Source: Coriobacteriia bacterium (GTDB lineage: Bacteria; Actinomycetota; Coriobacteriia; Coriobacteriales; Eggerthellaceae). From it: DNA of 64,000 bases. Below are positions 16,010 through 24,729 of the stretch, piece after piece. The notes beneath the pieces were generated by a model. That model was given only the letters and a program-made list of their open reading frames with translations, was not told the DNA's origin and searched no databases. The stretch is taken from the NCBI GenBank assembly GCA_030523425.1, contig JAUNIP010000005.1:1-64000 (forward strand), read 5' to 3'. A program made the position numbers and the translations under genes. Numbering within the stretch: the stretch's first letter is position 1; every line of letters begins with the position of its first letter.

Positions 16010-17290
16010 TTATCCCAACATCTCGATGAATGCTTCTATGCGGGTGCGCAGCTGGCCGGAATCGGAGTCGTCGTAGTCGGTTTCCAGGCCCAAGTACGGG
16101 ATGCCCGCTTCGGCGCATGCAGCGCTTATAGTGCGCTTTTCGGTGTTGTACAGATTGCAGAACTTCAGGTTCACGTCGATGACGCCGTCCACATTGTATT
16201 CCTTGGCCAGGCGCAGCACGTCTTCGGTGCGACCTTCGTTCGGCGTGAAGCAGGCGCAGTTGATGCCCATGTAGCGTTCCGCTATAGCGTGCAGCTGGCC
16301 TTCCAGCGTGGTCTGGGTTTCGTCCACCAGGTTCTCAAAGTAGCGCGTGCCCGTGCAGGCTTCTTCGCACACCACGGCGCCGCCGCAGGTTTCGATCAGA
16401 TGATGCATCTTCCAGTTGGGGATGGCCATGGGCGTGCCGGCAATCATGATGCGCTTGGTGCCTGCAGGGAACACAGAAACGCCGTCGGCGTTGCGCTGCT
16501 CCAGCTCGTCAGCCAACTTGTTGCACATGGCCGCGCAGCGCACCGGGTCGTCAAAGAAGGCGATCTGCATCATCAGCAGGGCATCCTTGCCGGAAATGGG
16601 GATGTTGGTGGCGTTTTTGCGCGCGTCGTACACGCGGGCTATGGCCTTGCGCTTGTCATTGATGATCTTGATGGATTCGGCCAGCTTCTCAGCGGTGATT
16701 TCGTTGCCGGTGAGCTCTTCCATCTTCGCCTTGAACAGAGCAATTTCGGCGGCCCACTTGTCAACGTCTTGCGGGCGCTTCATCTGCGGCATGTCCATCA
16801 CGTACACCGGCGCGTCTTCGGCCAGAATCTCGTAGGCCTTCTTCTTGGCGTCGCACGTGGTTTCGCCCACAAACAAGTCGGCAATGCGGAAGAAGGGGCA
16901 GGTCTTGCCGAAGCGCGCGCCAATGGAAGCCTTCACCAGGGGGCACGTGTCTTTGGGCAGGTACTTTTCGCCGTCCGGCACCCAAAACTGGCTGCCGCCG
17001 CACAGGCCCGTGACAATGCCGTCGGCTGCAATGACCACTTCGTCGGGCACGTACACGCAGAACGTGCCCACCACTTTTTTGCCCTCTTCTTTTTGGGCCT
17101 TGATAAGCTCTTCGGGGCGGATGCCATGCACATCGGCAACCACCATGTCCCAGAAAGCCATGCCTTCAGGACGGTTTTCCTGCGTCAGATAGGTGTCGCC
17201 GAACGCAGTGGGCAGCACCGCGCACAAGTTGTCGTGGTTTTCCAGGTCCATGCCCAGTTCAGCCCACATAGGATGACGATCAACAGCCAT
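16010..17290 (-). CDS. yjiM: Double-cubane-type anaerobic reductase, 2-hydroxyacyl-CoA dehydratase family (YjiM-like)
   Basis: 426 residues from ATG 17290 with AGGGGG upstream; the longer open frame to 17560 has no supporting start. The sequence fits the HgdB/BcrC-like fold: 'GLCGGSQFWVPDGEKYLPKDTCPLVKASIG', 'TTCDAKKKAYEIL', 'VCEEACTGTRYFENLV' and 'KFCNLYNTEK'. The cysteines bind Fe-S clusters. A single-gene reductase of about 420 residues beside one activase matches double-cubane cluster proteins better than two-subunit dehydratases. The physiological substrate is unknown. Its repeated association with yedF, selD and DUF3343 genes suggests a link to selenium or sulfur chemistry. Confidence 0.8.
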   Translation of the reverse strand: MAVDRHPMWAELGMDLENHDNLCAVLPTAFGDTYLTQENRPEGMAFWDMVVADVHGIRPEELIKAQKEEGKKVVGTFCVYVPDEVVIAADGIVTGLCGGSQFWVPDGEKYLPKDTCPLVKASIGARFGKTCPFFRIADLFVGETTCDAKKKAYEILAEDAPVYVMDMPQMKRPQDVDKWAAEIALFKAKMEELTGNEITAEKLAESIKIINDKRKAIARVYDARKNATNIPISGKDALLMMQIAFFDDPVRCAAMCNKLADELEQRNADGVSVFPAGTKRIMIAGTPMAIPNWKMHHLIETCGGAVVCEEACTGTRYFENLVDETQTTLEGQLHAIAERYMGINCACFTPNEGRTEDVLRLAKEYNVDGVIDVNLKFCNLYNTEKRTISAACAEAGIPYLGLETDYDDSDSGQLRTRIEAFIEMLG

Positions 17291-17726
17291 AATATTCCCC
17301 CTAGGTAGTCGGCCACAGCAAAACAAGCGCAGGCATGCAGCCAATGCTTGACCGCCGTGGCACAGTTGTATGCAATGATGGGGCGCGCCGCAGAATGGCC
17401 CTTGCAGAAAAGGCCCACGCGCAAGTCTCGTCTGTCCGGAATCCCTGTTCACGGCCGCCGCGCAGAAAAGCCAGCCGCCAGGAAATTCCGCTGGCAGCAT
17501 AATAACACGCAGCAGCTTTGCAAACACTTGAATATTGGAGGACGGCGTTTCCTTGCTCACTTTCTGACGATTACGCCCAAGAACAGCGAATCGTTCATTT
17601 TGGGCGTAAACCGCCCCGCACTACACGCTTTACCCGCTAAACACTGCCTATCGCACATCCGATGCACCCACCAAGGGGTGGTTGTGAGAAGGTAAGCGCA
17701 GCACAAACCAAACGCAAGGAGCGCCC
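17291..17726. other. Divergent intergenic region yjiM / formate channel
   Basis: 436 bp with no supported gene. It contains one R3-type inverted-repeat module at 17570-17610 and the AGGGGG ribosome site of yjiM at its left edge. No convincing promoter pair was found. Confidence 0.45.
17570..17610. repeat. R3 inverted-repeat module, single copy
   Basis: ATTACGCCCAA (from 17570) and TTTGGGCGTAAA (17599-17610) form arms around a variable centre, giving 41 bp. It is the same module that builds the seven-unit array at 24730-25156, here as a lone copy upstream of the formate channel gene. Confidence 0.7.
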
Positions 17727-18572
17727 ATGACAGAAGAGCAACCGAACATCCCCGACCCCACCTGCTTGTCTGGCACCGCACTAGAGCAGAAGGCGGAAGC
17801 CATTGCCGCAGGCAAGGCCAGCAACGAAACTGCCCGCGTGGTGGCGCTTTCCGTGCTGGCAGGCATGTTCATAGCGTCTGGCGCCCTGCTTATGACCGTG
17901 GTGAAGTCCGACGCGACGCTGTCCTTTGCAGCGGCTTCCGTGCTAGGTGGCGTGTGCTTTGCGCTGGGGCTGATCACAGTCATCGTGGCAGGCGCGGAAC
18001 TGTTCACTGGCAACAACCTGATGGTAATGGCCGCCTTATCAGGCACCATCGGCTGGAAGGCCGTGGCGAAGAACTGGGTGGTGGTGTGGCTGGGCAACCT
18101 GGCGGGGTCGCTGCTGGTGGTGGCGCTGGCGTTCTTTGCCAACACCGGGGCCTTGAACAGCGGCGCGGTGTGGACCACCATGATGAGCGTGGCCGTGAGC
18201 AAAATCAACCTTGACTGGTGGGTCATTCTGCTGCGCGGCATAGGGTGCAACTTCTTGGTATGCTTGGCCGTGTGGATGGGCTTTGCCGGGAAAAGCGTCG
18301 TCGACAAGATATTCACCACCATCTTCCCCGTTATGGCATTCGTGGCGCTAGGCTTTGAGCACTGTGTGGCAAACATGTTTTTCCTGCCCATGGGCTTGGC
18401 CGCAAAGGCCTTCAGCGGCGTTGACGCCAGCGGCATAGCCAACATAGACGTGCTGAACCTGGGCGGCATTGCCTACAACATCTGCTTTGCCACCTTGGGC
18501 AACATCGTGGGCGGCGCGGTGCTGGTGGGGCTGCTGTACTGGATTGCGTATCGCAAGAAGAAAAGCGCGTAG
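17727..18572 (+). CDS. Formate/nitrite transporter (FNT) family channel
   Basis: 281 residues with six membrane segments after a 45-residue cytoplasmic N-terminus. The FNT motifs 'GAELFTGNN' and 'GIGCNFLVCLAVW'-type stretch ('RGIGCNFLVC') are present, as is 'EHCVANMFFLP'. FNT pentamers conduct formate, nitrite or hydrosulfide. With a formate dehydrogenase operon 10 kb away, formate is the likely substrate. The TGA/selA gap of 84 bp allows read-through into selA. Confidence 0.88.
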   Translation: MTEEQPNIPDPTCLSGTALEQKAEAIAAGKASNETARVVALSVLAGMFIASGALLMTVVKSDATLSFAAASVLGGVCFALGLITVIVAGAELFTGNNLMVMAALSGTIGWKAVAKNWVVVWLGNLAGSLLVVALAFFANTGALNSGAVWTTMMSVAVSKINLDWWVILLRGIGCNFLVCLAVWMGFAGKSVVDKIFTTIFPVMAFVALGFEHCVANMFFLPMGLAAKAFSGVDASGIANIDVLNLGGIAYNICFATLGNIVGGAVLVGLLYWIAYRKKKSA

Positions 18573-18656
18573 GAGGATATTTCCACCGCAAGTCGCAGCC
18601 TTTTGGGCCGCGCGGCAGGGTACACTAGCAGCATCATTGCTGAGGGAAGGAACATT

Positions 18657-20141
18657 ATGACCAATTCGGCCGTTCAGGATATTTTGCGCACGCTTCCCCA
18701 GGTGGACGAACTTTTGAACCATCCGCTGGTGCAGCCGCTTGCGCAGCTTGCGCCGCACGACGTAGTGGCGGACACCGTGCGCGCCTGCATAGACGAAACG
18801 CGCCAGGCGGTGCTGGCAGGCGAACAGACCGCTGTCGATGCCAACGAAGTGGCCATGCAGGTGGCCCTGCGCTGCCTGCAGCTGCGCAAGCCTTCCTTGC
18901 GCCGCGTCATCAATGCCAGCGGCGTGATCATCCACACCAACCTGGGCCGCAGCGTGCTGGCCGCCAGCGCCGTGGAAGCCGTGAACCAGGTGATTCGCGG
19001 ATACTCCACGCTGGAATACGACACGCAGGCCATGGCCCGCGGCAGCCGACACACGCACTGCGAGCAGCTTATCTGCGCGCTGACCGGCGCAGAAGCAGCC
19101 ATAGCCGTGAACAACAACGCCGCCGCAGTGATGCTGGTGCTCTCTGAATTCGCAGCGGGCCACGAAGCCATCGTTTCGCGTGGCGAACTGGTGGAAATTG
19201 GCGGGTCATTCCGCATTCCGGACATCATGGCGCTTTCCCACGCGCGCATGGTGGAAGTGGGAACCACCAATAAAACCCATGCGGAAGATTACCAGCGCGC
19301 CCTGACGCCCGAAACGTCCATGCTGTTGAAGGTGCACCCCAGCAACTACCGCATGATAGGCTTCACCGAAAGCGTGAGTATGATCGATTTGCGCCGCATG
19401 GCCGACGAAGAGAACCTGTATCGAGAAGAAATCGACCCGGATGATTTCCCCGTGCTGGTGTACGAAGACCAAGGCTCTGGCGCGTTCGCACGGCTGGACT
19501 GCTTCGGCGACTACGCGGAACCCACGGTGGCCGAAAGCCTGGCGAGCGGAGCCGACCTGGTGTCCTTCAGCGGCGACAAGCTGTTGGGCGGCCCGCAGGC
19601 GGGCATTGTGGTGGGCCGCGCGGAACTGATAGACCGCCTGAAGAAGAACCCGCTGGCCCGCGCCCTGCGCCTGGACAAGATGACGCTGGCAGCCCTGGAA
19701 GCCACCCTGCGCCTGTACCTGGACCGCGAACAGGCCCTGCGCGAAATTCCCACGTTGGCCATGCTTGCCACCCCGGCCGAAGAGCTGCTGCCAAACGCCG
19801 AAGCGCTGAAGGCCGCCATCACGGCCGTAGTGCCCGCCGAAGCAGCCACCGTTGCCGTGGTGCCCGAAATTTCCCGCGCGGGCGGCGGCGCCCTGCCCGC
19901 ATGCGACATACCCACCTACGCCGTGGAAGTGCGCTTCCTGCAAGGCAGCGCGCTTGACGCCGACCGCATGCTTGTTTCCCAGCGCGACGTGCCCGTGGTG
20001 GGCCGCCTGAAGAAGGATGCGCTGCTGTTCGACGTGCGCACCCTGCTGAACGCCGACGAATACAAGGAAGTGGCGCTGGCGCTGGCGGACTACTTCGCCG
20101 GCCTGGCGCCAAAAGCGAAAGAGGGGGCGCAAGCGTTATGA
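18657..20141 (+). CDS. selA: L-seryl-tRNA(Sec) selenium transferase SelA
   Basis: 494 residues from ATG 18657 with GGGAAGGA upstream. The PLP-binding lysine sits in 'SFSGDKLLGGPQAGI'. Other SelA blocks: 'SLRRVINASGVIIHTNLGRS', 'EYDTQAMARGSRHTH' and 'GTTNKTHAEDYQ'. It converts Ser-tRNA(Sec) to Sec-tRNA(Sec) using selenophosphate from SelD. The length is slightly above the E. coli enzyme (463). Its stop overlaps the selB start by four bases (ATGA at 20138), giving coupled translation. Confidence 0.96.
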   Translation: MTNSAVQDILRTLPQVDELLNHPLVQPLAQLAPHDVVADTVRACIDETRQAVLAGEQTAVDANEVAMQVALRCLQLRKPSLRRVINASGVIIHTNLGRSVLAASAVEAVNQVIRGYSTLEYDTQAMARGSRHTHCEQLICALTGAEAAIAVNNNAAAVMLVLSEFAAGHEAIVSRGELVEIGGSFRIPDIMALSHARMVEVGTTNKTHAEDYQRALTPETSMLLKVHPSNYRMIGFTESVSMIDLRRMADEENLYREEIDPDDFPVLVYEDQGSGAFARLDCFGDYAEPTVAESLASGADLVSFSGDKLLGGPQAGIVVGRAELIDRLKKNPLARALRLDKMTLAALEATLRLYLDREQALREIPTLAMLATPAEELLPNAEALKAAITAVVPAEAATVAVVPEISRAGGGALPACDIPTYAVEVRFLQGSALDADRMLVSQRDVPVVGRLKKDALLFDVRTLLNADEYKEVALALADYFAGLAPKAKEGAQAL

Positions 20142-22045
20142 GCACCGAAGCATCGCTGATACTGGGGACCGCGGGACACATCGACCACGGCAAGTCGTCT
20201 CTCATCCAGGCGCTTACCGGCACCGATCCCGACCGGCTGGCCGAAGAAAAGCGCCGCGGCATCACCATTGAACTGGGGTTTGCCCAGCTGGAACTGCCCA
20301 GCGGGCGCAAGCTGGGCGTGGTAGACGTGCCCGGGCATGAAAAGTTCGTGCGCCAGATGGTGGCAGGCGCTACCGGCGTGGACCTTGCGCTGCTAGTAAT
20401 TGCCGCCGACGACGGCATAATGCCCCAGACCGTGGAACACCTGGCGGTACTACAGGTTTTAGGCGTGAAAAGCTGCGTGGTGGCGCTGACCAAAACCGAC
20501 CTGGTAGACGAAGAATGGGTGGGCTTCATCACCACAGAGATTGCCGCCCGCCTGCAGCAAACACCCTTCGCGGGCAGCCTTATAGTGCCGGTTTCCAGCC
20601 GCACCGGAGCTGGCCTTGACCAGCTGCTAGACGCCTTAGACGCCGCTGCCACAACCGCCCAGCGCACCAAAGGCGAAGGAGCCACGCGCCTGCCGGTGGA
20701 CCGCGTGTTCACCATCAAAGGCCACGGCACCGTGATAACCGGCACACTGTGGAGCGGCACGGTGGCCCCCGGAGACACGCTGGAAGTGCTGCCTGCCGGC
20801 CTTACCACCCGCGTGCGTAGCGTGCAGATTCACAACCAAGACTGCGAACGCGCCTTCCCAGGCAACCGCGTGGCGCTAAACCTGAATGGCCTGACCACCG
20901 AAGACGTGCGCCCGGGTGACTTCCTGGCAGCCCCGGGCACGGTCACGGCGTCTGACCGCTTCGACGCACGCCTGAACTACCTGGATCCCTTCGGCCGGGG
21001 CGTGCCCTTTGAAACCGGCAGCCGCGTGCACGTGGCGCATGGCACCAAGGAAGTGTTGGGCCGCGTGCTGCTGACCAACGGCGCGCAAACCCTGCGTGCG
21101 GGCGAAAGTGCCCTGGTGCAGGTGCGCCTGGAAGAGCCGCTGCCCCTAAGCTACCAAGACCGCTTCATCATTCGCAGCTATTCGCCGGTGCGCGTGTTAG
21201 GCGGCGGCACCGTGCTGAATGCGCACCCCCGTCGCCGCACCACGCTTTCGGCCGACGAACTGACGCTGCTTGACGCGCTGGAAAATGCGAACCCCCAAGC
21301 CACGGTTGATGCCTACCTGGCGCTCTTAGCCACGCCGTGTTCGGCAGAAAGCGTTGCCGCGGCCACGGGGCTTACGCCTGTGCAGGTTGCCCCCTGCGTG
21401 CAACAGGCAGTGGCCAGCAAGGTGGTAAGCGCTTTGGGCGAAAGCGGCGTGGTGGTGCGTCGCAGCGTGCTGCAAAAGGCGCTAAGCGCGGCCGAACACG
21501 CGCTGATGGACTTCCATTCCGCCAACCCCGGCGCACTGGGCATGCCCAAGGAAGCCCTGCGAGCGGCCGCATGCCCCGCCTGGGACCAGGCAAGCTTCGA
21601 CGCCGCCTTGGCGCAAGCCCCCAACATTGTGGTGTCCGACGGCATGGCCAGCCACGCCATTGCCGGCGCGGGCGCGAAGTTAGCCGAACAGGAGGCCATC
21701 AAGCAGGTGGGCGCCCTGTATGCCGCTGCGGGCGCCAACCCGCCCACGCTGGCAGACGCCGCTGCGCAAACCGGCCTTTCCGCGGGCCTGGCGAAGAAGG
21801 CCCTTGGCGCCTTGGAGCGCGAAGGGGCCGTGGTCAGGTACGCACCCGATGCCTTCATGAGCGCCGCTACCGTGGCGGCGCACCGCGAAGCCGTTAGCGC
21901 CTTTCTTGCCGCCAATGGCAGCGCCACAGCCGCGCAGCTGAAGGAAGCCATGGGCACCAGCCGCAAGTTCGCCATGCCGCTGCTGGAGTATTTCGACGAA
22001 GAGGGCCTTACGCGGCGCGAAGGAGATGTGCGAGTGTTAGAATAA
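20138..22045 (+). CDS. selB: Selenocysteine-specific elongation factor SelB
   Basis: 635 residues. The GTPase domain has 'GTAGHIDHGKSSL' (G1), 'GITIELGF' (G2), 'DVPGHEKF' (G3) and 'TKTD' (G4). EF-Tu-like beta domains follow, with 'VDRVFTIKGHGTVITGT'. The C-terminal third is made of winged-helix units that bind the SECIS hairpin. SelB brings Sec-tRNA to UGA codons in fdnG and selD. tRNA-Sec follows 56 bp downstream, so the whole insertion apparatus is together. Confidence 0.96.
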   Translation: MSTEASLILGTAGHIDHGKSSLIQALTGTDPDRLAEEKRRGITIELGFAQLELPSGRKLGVVDVPGHEKFVRQMVAGATGVDLALLVIAADDGIMPQTVEHLAVLQVLGVKSCVVALTKTDLVDEEWVGFITTEIAARLQQTPFAGSLIVPVSSRTGAGLDQLLDALDAAATTAQRTKGEGATRLPVDRVFTIKGHGTVITGTLWSGTVAPGDTLEVLPAGLTTRVRSVQIHNQDCERAFPGNRVALNLNGLTTEDVRPGDFLAAPGTVTASDRFDARLNYLDPFGRGVPFETGSRVHVAHGTKEVLGRVLLTNGAQTLRAGESALVQVRLEEPLPLSYQDRFIIRSYSPVRVLGGGTVLNAHPRRRTTLSADELTLLDALENANPQATVDAYLALLATPCSAESVAAATGLTPVQVAPCVQQAVASKVVSALGESGVVVRRSVLQKALSAAEHALMDFHSANPGALGMPKEALRAAACPAWDQASFDAALAQAPNIVVSDGMASHAIAGAGAKLAEQEAIKQVGALYAAAGANPPTLADAAAQTGLSAGLAKKALGALEREGAVVRYAPDAFMSAATVAAHREAVSAFLAANGSATAAQLKEAMGTSRKFAMPLLEYFDEEGLTRREGDVRVLE

Positions 22046-22068
22046 CTGTACCAACAGCTCTTTCGCAC

Positions 22069-22095
22069 GCGGTGCCCTACAATGGAAGGCACCGC
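22069..22095. promoter_or_regulatory. Inverted repeat enclosing a -10 box before tRNA-Sec
   Basis: Perfect eight-base arms GCGGTGCC (22069-22076) and GGCACCGC (22088-22095) flank an 11-base loop that holds TACAAT (22078-22083). TACAAT is a good -10 hexamer placed 18 bp before the tRNA 5' end; no clear -35 is present. It could be an operator over the tRNA promoter, or a hairpin in a selB read-through transcript. Confidence 0.4.
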
Positions 22096-22101
22096 TGACA
22101 G

Positions 22102-22198
22102 GGAGATGGATGGGGCCTGGTGGTCCCCGCGGCCTTCAAAGCCGTTGTGAGGCGCGCAGAACGTCTTGGATGTGTTCGATTCGCATGCATCTCCGCCA
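22102..22198 (+). tRNA. selC: tRNA-Sec, anticodon TCA, CCA encoded
   Basis: 97 bases. The acceptor GGAGATG pairs with CATCTCC, followed by discriminator G and CCA. The anticodon loop CTTCAAA (22134-22140) gives TCA at 22136-22138, and TTCGATT is the T-loop. The long variable arm AGGCG/CGTCT and long D-stem (GGGG/CCCC) are typical of tRNA-Sec. The eighth acceptor pair expected in bacterial tRNA-Sec is G-G here, a mismatch. Confidence 0.95.
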
Positions 22199-22205
22199 CA
22201 ACTGC

Positions 22206-22234
22206 AAAGCGACCCGCGTGCGGGTCGCTTTTTT
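22206..22234 (+). terminator. Intrinsic terminator after tRNA-Sec
   Basis: AGCGACCCGC pairs with GCGGGTCGCT around a GT loop and is followed by a run of T. It is a textbook Rho-independent terminator 8 bp after the tRNA. Confidence 0.92.
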
Positions 22235-22282
22235 GCGAAGAATGCGAAGCGAAAAGCGGGCGGCCCGCTGCGGGCGGCCCGG

Positions 22283-22852
22283 CTATTCGTAGGTTTGCAG
22301 CACCGCCCAGCAGGCAGCCACGAAGCGGTCCATGGACTTTTCGCTGATGCTGTATTCCTGCCATTCGCTGCCCAAGAAGATGGTGGCTAGCACCGACCTC
22401 ACAGCGCGCGCATACACCCGCGAATCCACAGCCGCGTTGGCCAAGCCCTGCTGTTGCGCGGCGATGATAACCTTGTTCAGCAACACCGCACACGGGATGG
22501 TGCGGTGAGTTTCGCGCTTGGGCATAACGTGGGCGAAGTATATGGCGTACAGAAATTCCATTTCCTGGGGTCGTTCGCGGTGGATTTCAAACAACCGCCT
22601 GACCACCTGCGAAAACCATTCTTCCACGCTGAAGCCGCCCTGGTCCTGCACGTCTTGCAGGCCTTCTTCTACCACCTGGTGGCAATAAGCGAACACGCCT
22701 TCCACCAGCGCCGCGCGATTTTCGAAGTAATGATAAAACGTGCCCGCGCCTGTGTGCGCGTGGGCGAAAAGCGCTGGCAACGTGAGGGCGCTGATGCCCT
22801 GTTCGCTGATGATGGCCAATGCCGAAGCTATGATGTCGTCGCGTTTGCTCAT
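22283..22852 (-). CDS. TetR/AcrR-family transcriptional regulator
   Basis: 189 residues. The N-terminal helix-turn-helix is clear: 'IIASALAIISEQGISALTLPALFAHAHTGAGTFYHYFENRAALVE' spans residues 6-50. The C-terminal ligand domain shows no recognisable signature. It faces away from the tRNA-Sec terminator and has no obvious partner gene; the nearest divergent target would be across the 184-bp gap to the YacP gene, which is on the same strand. Ligand unknown. Confidence 0.85.
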   Translation of the reverse strand: MSKRDDIIASALAIISEQGISALTLPALFAHAHTGAGTFYHYFENRAALVEGVFAYCHQVVEEGLQDVQDQGGFSVEEWFSQVVRRLFEIHRERPQEMEFLYAIYFAHVMPKRETHRTIPCAVLLNKVIIAAQQQGLANAAVDSRVYARAVRSVLATIFLGSEWQEYSISEKSMDRFVAACWAVLQTYE

Positions 22853-23036
22853 AATTCCCTAAATCCGAAAGCTGGTTGGTGACGCAAAAGATGCGCTCCC
22901 GTGTCTTAACATTCAACCACTCAAACGGTCGAATGCTTACTAGAAATATCTTTCTACCTGGTGTTTTTTCGCGGTCGGCGCGAAAATGACCGCAAGTGAG
23001 CAAGGTGGCGAACAGCCCAGCGGGCCGCCGGAAGCT

Positions 23037-23582
23037 TCAGCGTCCCCGTGCGTCCCGCAGGGTTTTCAGGCGGTCGACCGTTTCATGGTCCACCCGGTCG
23101 GCCACTATGAACTTTTCGCTCACCTTCGGGGTTTCGTCCAGGCGCGCGTCATCGTAGTAGAACTCCACTTCCTGGCAAAAGCCTTCTGCGCTCATGCGGT
23201 CTACGCCGAAGCCGAACACGGTGTCTTGGATGGTGGCGTCGCTGGTGACCACCAGGGTTTCCACATGGCGCGCGCGGGCGTCGTGGGCCAGCTTCTCTAT
23301 CACTTTGTCAGCCGAAGAACCAGCCGGGCTGAACAGTATGCGCACCCCGCCCACGGTTTCCTGCGAACCAGTGGAGTATTCGTTTTCGCCGGCGTCGAAC
23401 ACGATGATGGCCTTCACGTTGTGGCCGGCGAAGTTCACCACATCGTTGATGAGGGCTTCGCGGGCCTGGTTGAAGGCGTCGTCGGTGTAGTCGGGCTGGT
23501 TGGTTATGGCTTGGTAGCGGCTGCCAGAGCGCAGCACGTTGTACCCGTCCACAATCAGCAATCTGTTTCGCGTTTTCGCCAT
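23037..23582 (-). CDS. YacP-like NYN-domain ribonuclease
   Basis: 181 residues from ATG 23582. 'RLLIVDGYNVLRSG' provides the first conserved acidic residue and 'AIIVFDAGENEYSTGS' and 'TLVVTSDATIQDTVFG' the others of a PIN/NYN-type nuclease. The fold matches the YacP family, whose B. subtilis member Rae1 cuts mRNA on the ribosome. It is divergent from rlmB with a 116-bp gap. In many Gram-positives yacP and rlmB (yacO) are neighbours, which supports both calls. Confidence 0.82.
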   Translation of the reverse strand: MAKTRNRLLIVDGYNVLRSGSRYQAITNQPDYTDDAFNQAREALINDVVNFAGHNVKAIIVFDAGENEYSTGSQETVGGVRILFSPAGSSADKVIEKLAHDARARHVETLVVTSDATIQDTVFGFGVDRMSAEGFCQEVEFYYDDARLDETPKVSEKFIVADRVDHETVDRLKTLRDARGR

Positions 23583-23698
23583 GGGCCCATGGTACCCCAT
23601 GCGCACGCGCCCGCGCCCCTGAATGCGCAAGCGCGCCGTTTCGCCCGCCGCAAGCGTGCTACACTGGCAGGACGAATTCCGCAGAAGAAGGAAGCCCC

Positions 23699-24445
23699 AT
23701 GACCAACTACATAGAAGGCAAGCGCCCCGTCATAGAAGCCCTGCGCACCAACATGCCCCTGAAATGCGTGCTGATGGCCGACAACCTGAAGAAGGACGGC
23801 CTGGTGGAAGACATAGAGCGCAAGGCGCACAAGTACAACGTGCCCGTGAAGCAGGTGCCCCGCAAGAAGCTAGACGGCCTTTCTGAGCGCGGCAGCCACC
23901 AAGGCGTGATGGCGGAGGCGCGCCCCTTCCAGTACGCAAACGTAAGCGACGTGGTGCGGGCGGCCAACGACTACGCCGACCAGCACGAAGGCCGCGCGCT
24001 GGTGGTCATTCTGGACCATATCACCGACGCCGGCAACTTAGGCGCCATTGCCCGCAGCGCGAACGCCGTGGGCGCCAGCGGCCTGATTGTCCCCAACAAG
24101 CGCGCCGCAGGCGTGACGGCGGCCACGTACAAAAGCAGCGCCGGAGCCATAAGCCATGTGCCCTGCGCTCAGGTATCCAACCTGGTCAGCGTGATAGAGC
24201 GCTGCAAGAAGGAAGGCTTTTGGGTGGCCGGCGCGTCCGAGCAAACGGACGGGTGCCTGTGGGATGCCAACCTGAAAGGCAAGATTGCGCTGGTCATGGG
24301 CAACGAACAGGAAGGCCTAAGCCAGCTGGTAAAGGAAAACTGCGACTTCTTCATTGCCCTGCCCCAGCTAGGCCAGGTGGAAAGCCTGAACGTGGCGCAA
24401 GCATCCACCGCCTGCATGTACGAATGGCTGCGCCAGAACTGGTAA
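23699..24445 (+). CDS. rlmB: 23S rRNA (guanosine-2'-O)-methyltransferase RlmB
   Basis: 248 residues. It starts with the substrate-binding domain ('IEGKRPVIEALRTNMPLKCVLM'). The SPOUT/TrmH catalytic domain follows, with 'ILDHITDAGNLGAIARSANAVGA', 'VMGNEQEGLS' and 'LPQLGQVESLNVAQAS'. These three motifs form the knotted AdoMet site. The enzyme methylates G2251 in 23S rRNA in E. coli. Confidence 0.92.
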   Translation: MTNYIEGKRPVIEALRTNMPLKCVLMADNLKKDGLVEDIERKAHKYNVPVKQVPRKKLDGLSERGSHQGVMAEARPFQYANVSDVVRAANDYADQHEGRALVVILDHITDAGNLGAIARSANAVGASGLIVPNKRAAGVTAATYKSSAGAISHVPCAQVSNLVSVIERCKKEGFWVAGASEQTDGCLWDANLKGKIALVMGNEQEGLSQLVKENCDFFIALPQLGQVESLNVAQASTACMYEWLRQNW

Positions 24446-24519
24446 GCGCATGCGCGGCGGCCAGCGAGCGAGGCGCGCACACATCGTTCCGAACAAGCGG
24501 CACACGTCAGGCGCTCGCG

Positions 24520-24564
24520 TCATTTCGACTGGAGGCGACGTAACCGCCGGAGTGCAGAGAATCT
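24520..24564. repeat. R2 dispersed repeat
   Basis: Starts TCATTTCGACTGGAGGCGAC and ends CGGAGTGCAGAGAATCT, the opposite orientation to the copies at 9591 and 59196. The TAACCG centre separates imperfect arms. Confidence 0.6.
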
Positions 24565-24596
24565 AGCCCGAAATAAGGCCTGCTCTTATCGGACGA

Positions 24597-24695
24597 GCGC
24601 ATGAGACGAGATGGGGACGCTGCGCCGGGAGCTTAGAGCAAAGAAAAGAAGGGCGGACAGCTTGTGGCCGGGACCCTCGCCTTCGGCGACGCGCG
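24597..24695 (+). repeat. R1 dispersed repeat
   Basis: Shares GACGCTGCGCCGGGAGCTTA, GAGCAAAGAAAAGAAGGGCG and CCTCGCCTTCGGCGACGCG with the copy at 58434-58530. It is followed 34 bp later by the first R3 module, the same order as at 58.5 kb. Confidence 0.7.
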
Positions 24696-24729
24696 GCTTT
24701 GCCAACCGGACGCGGCGCGCAAACGCCCC

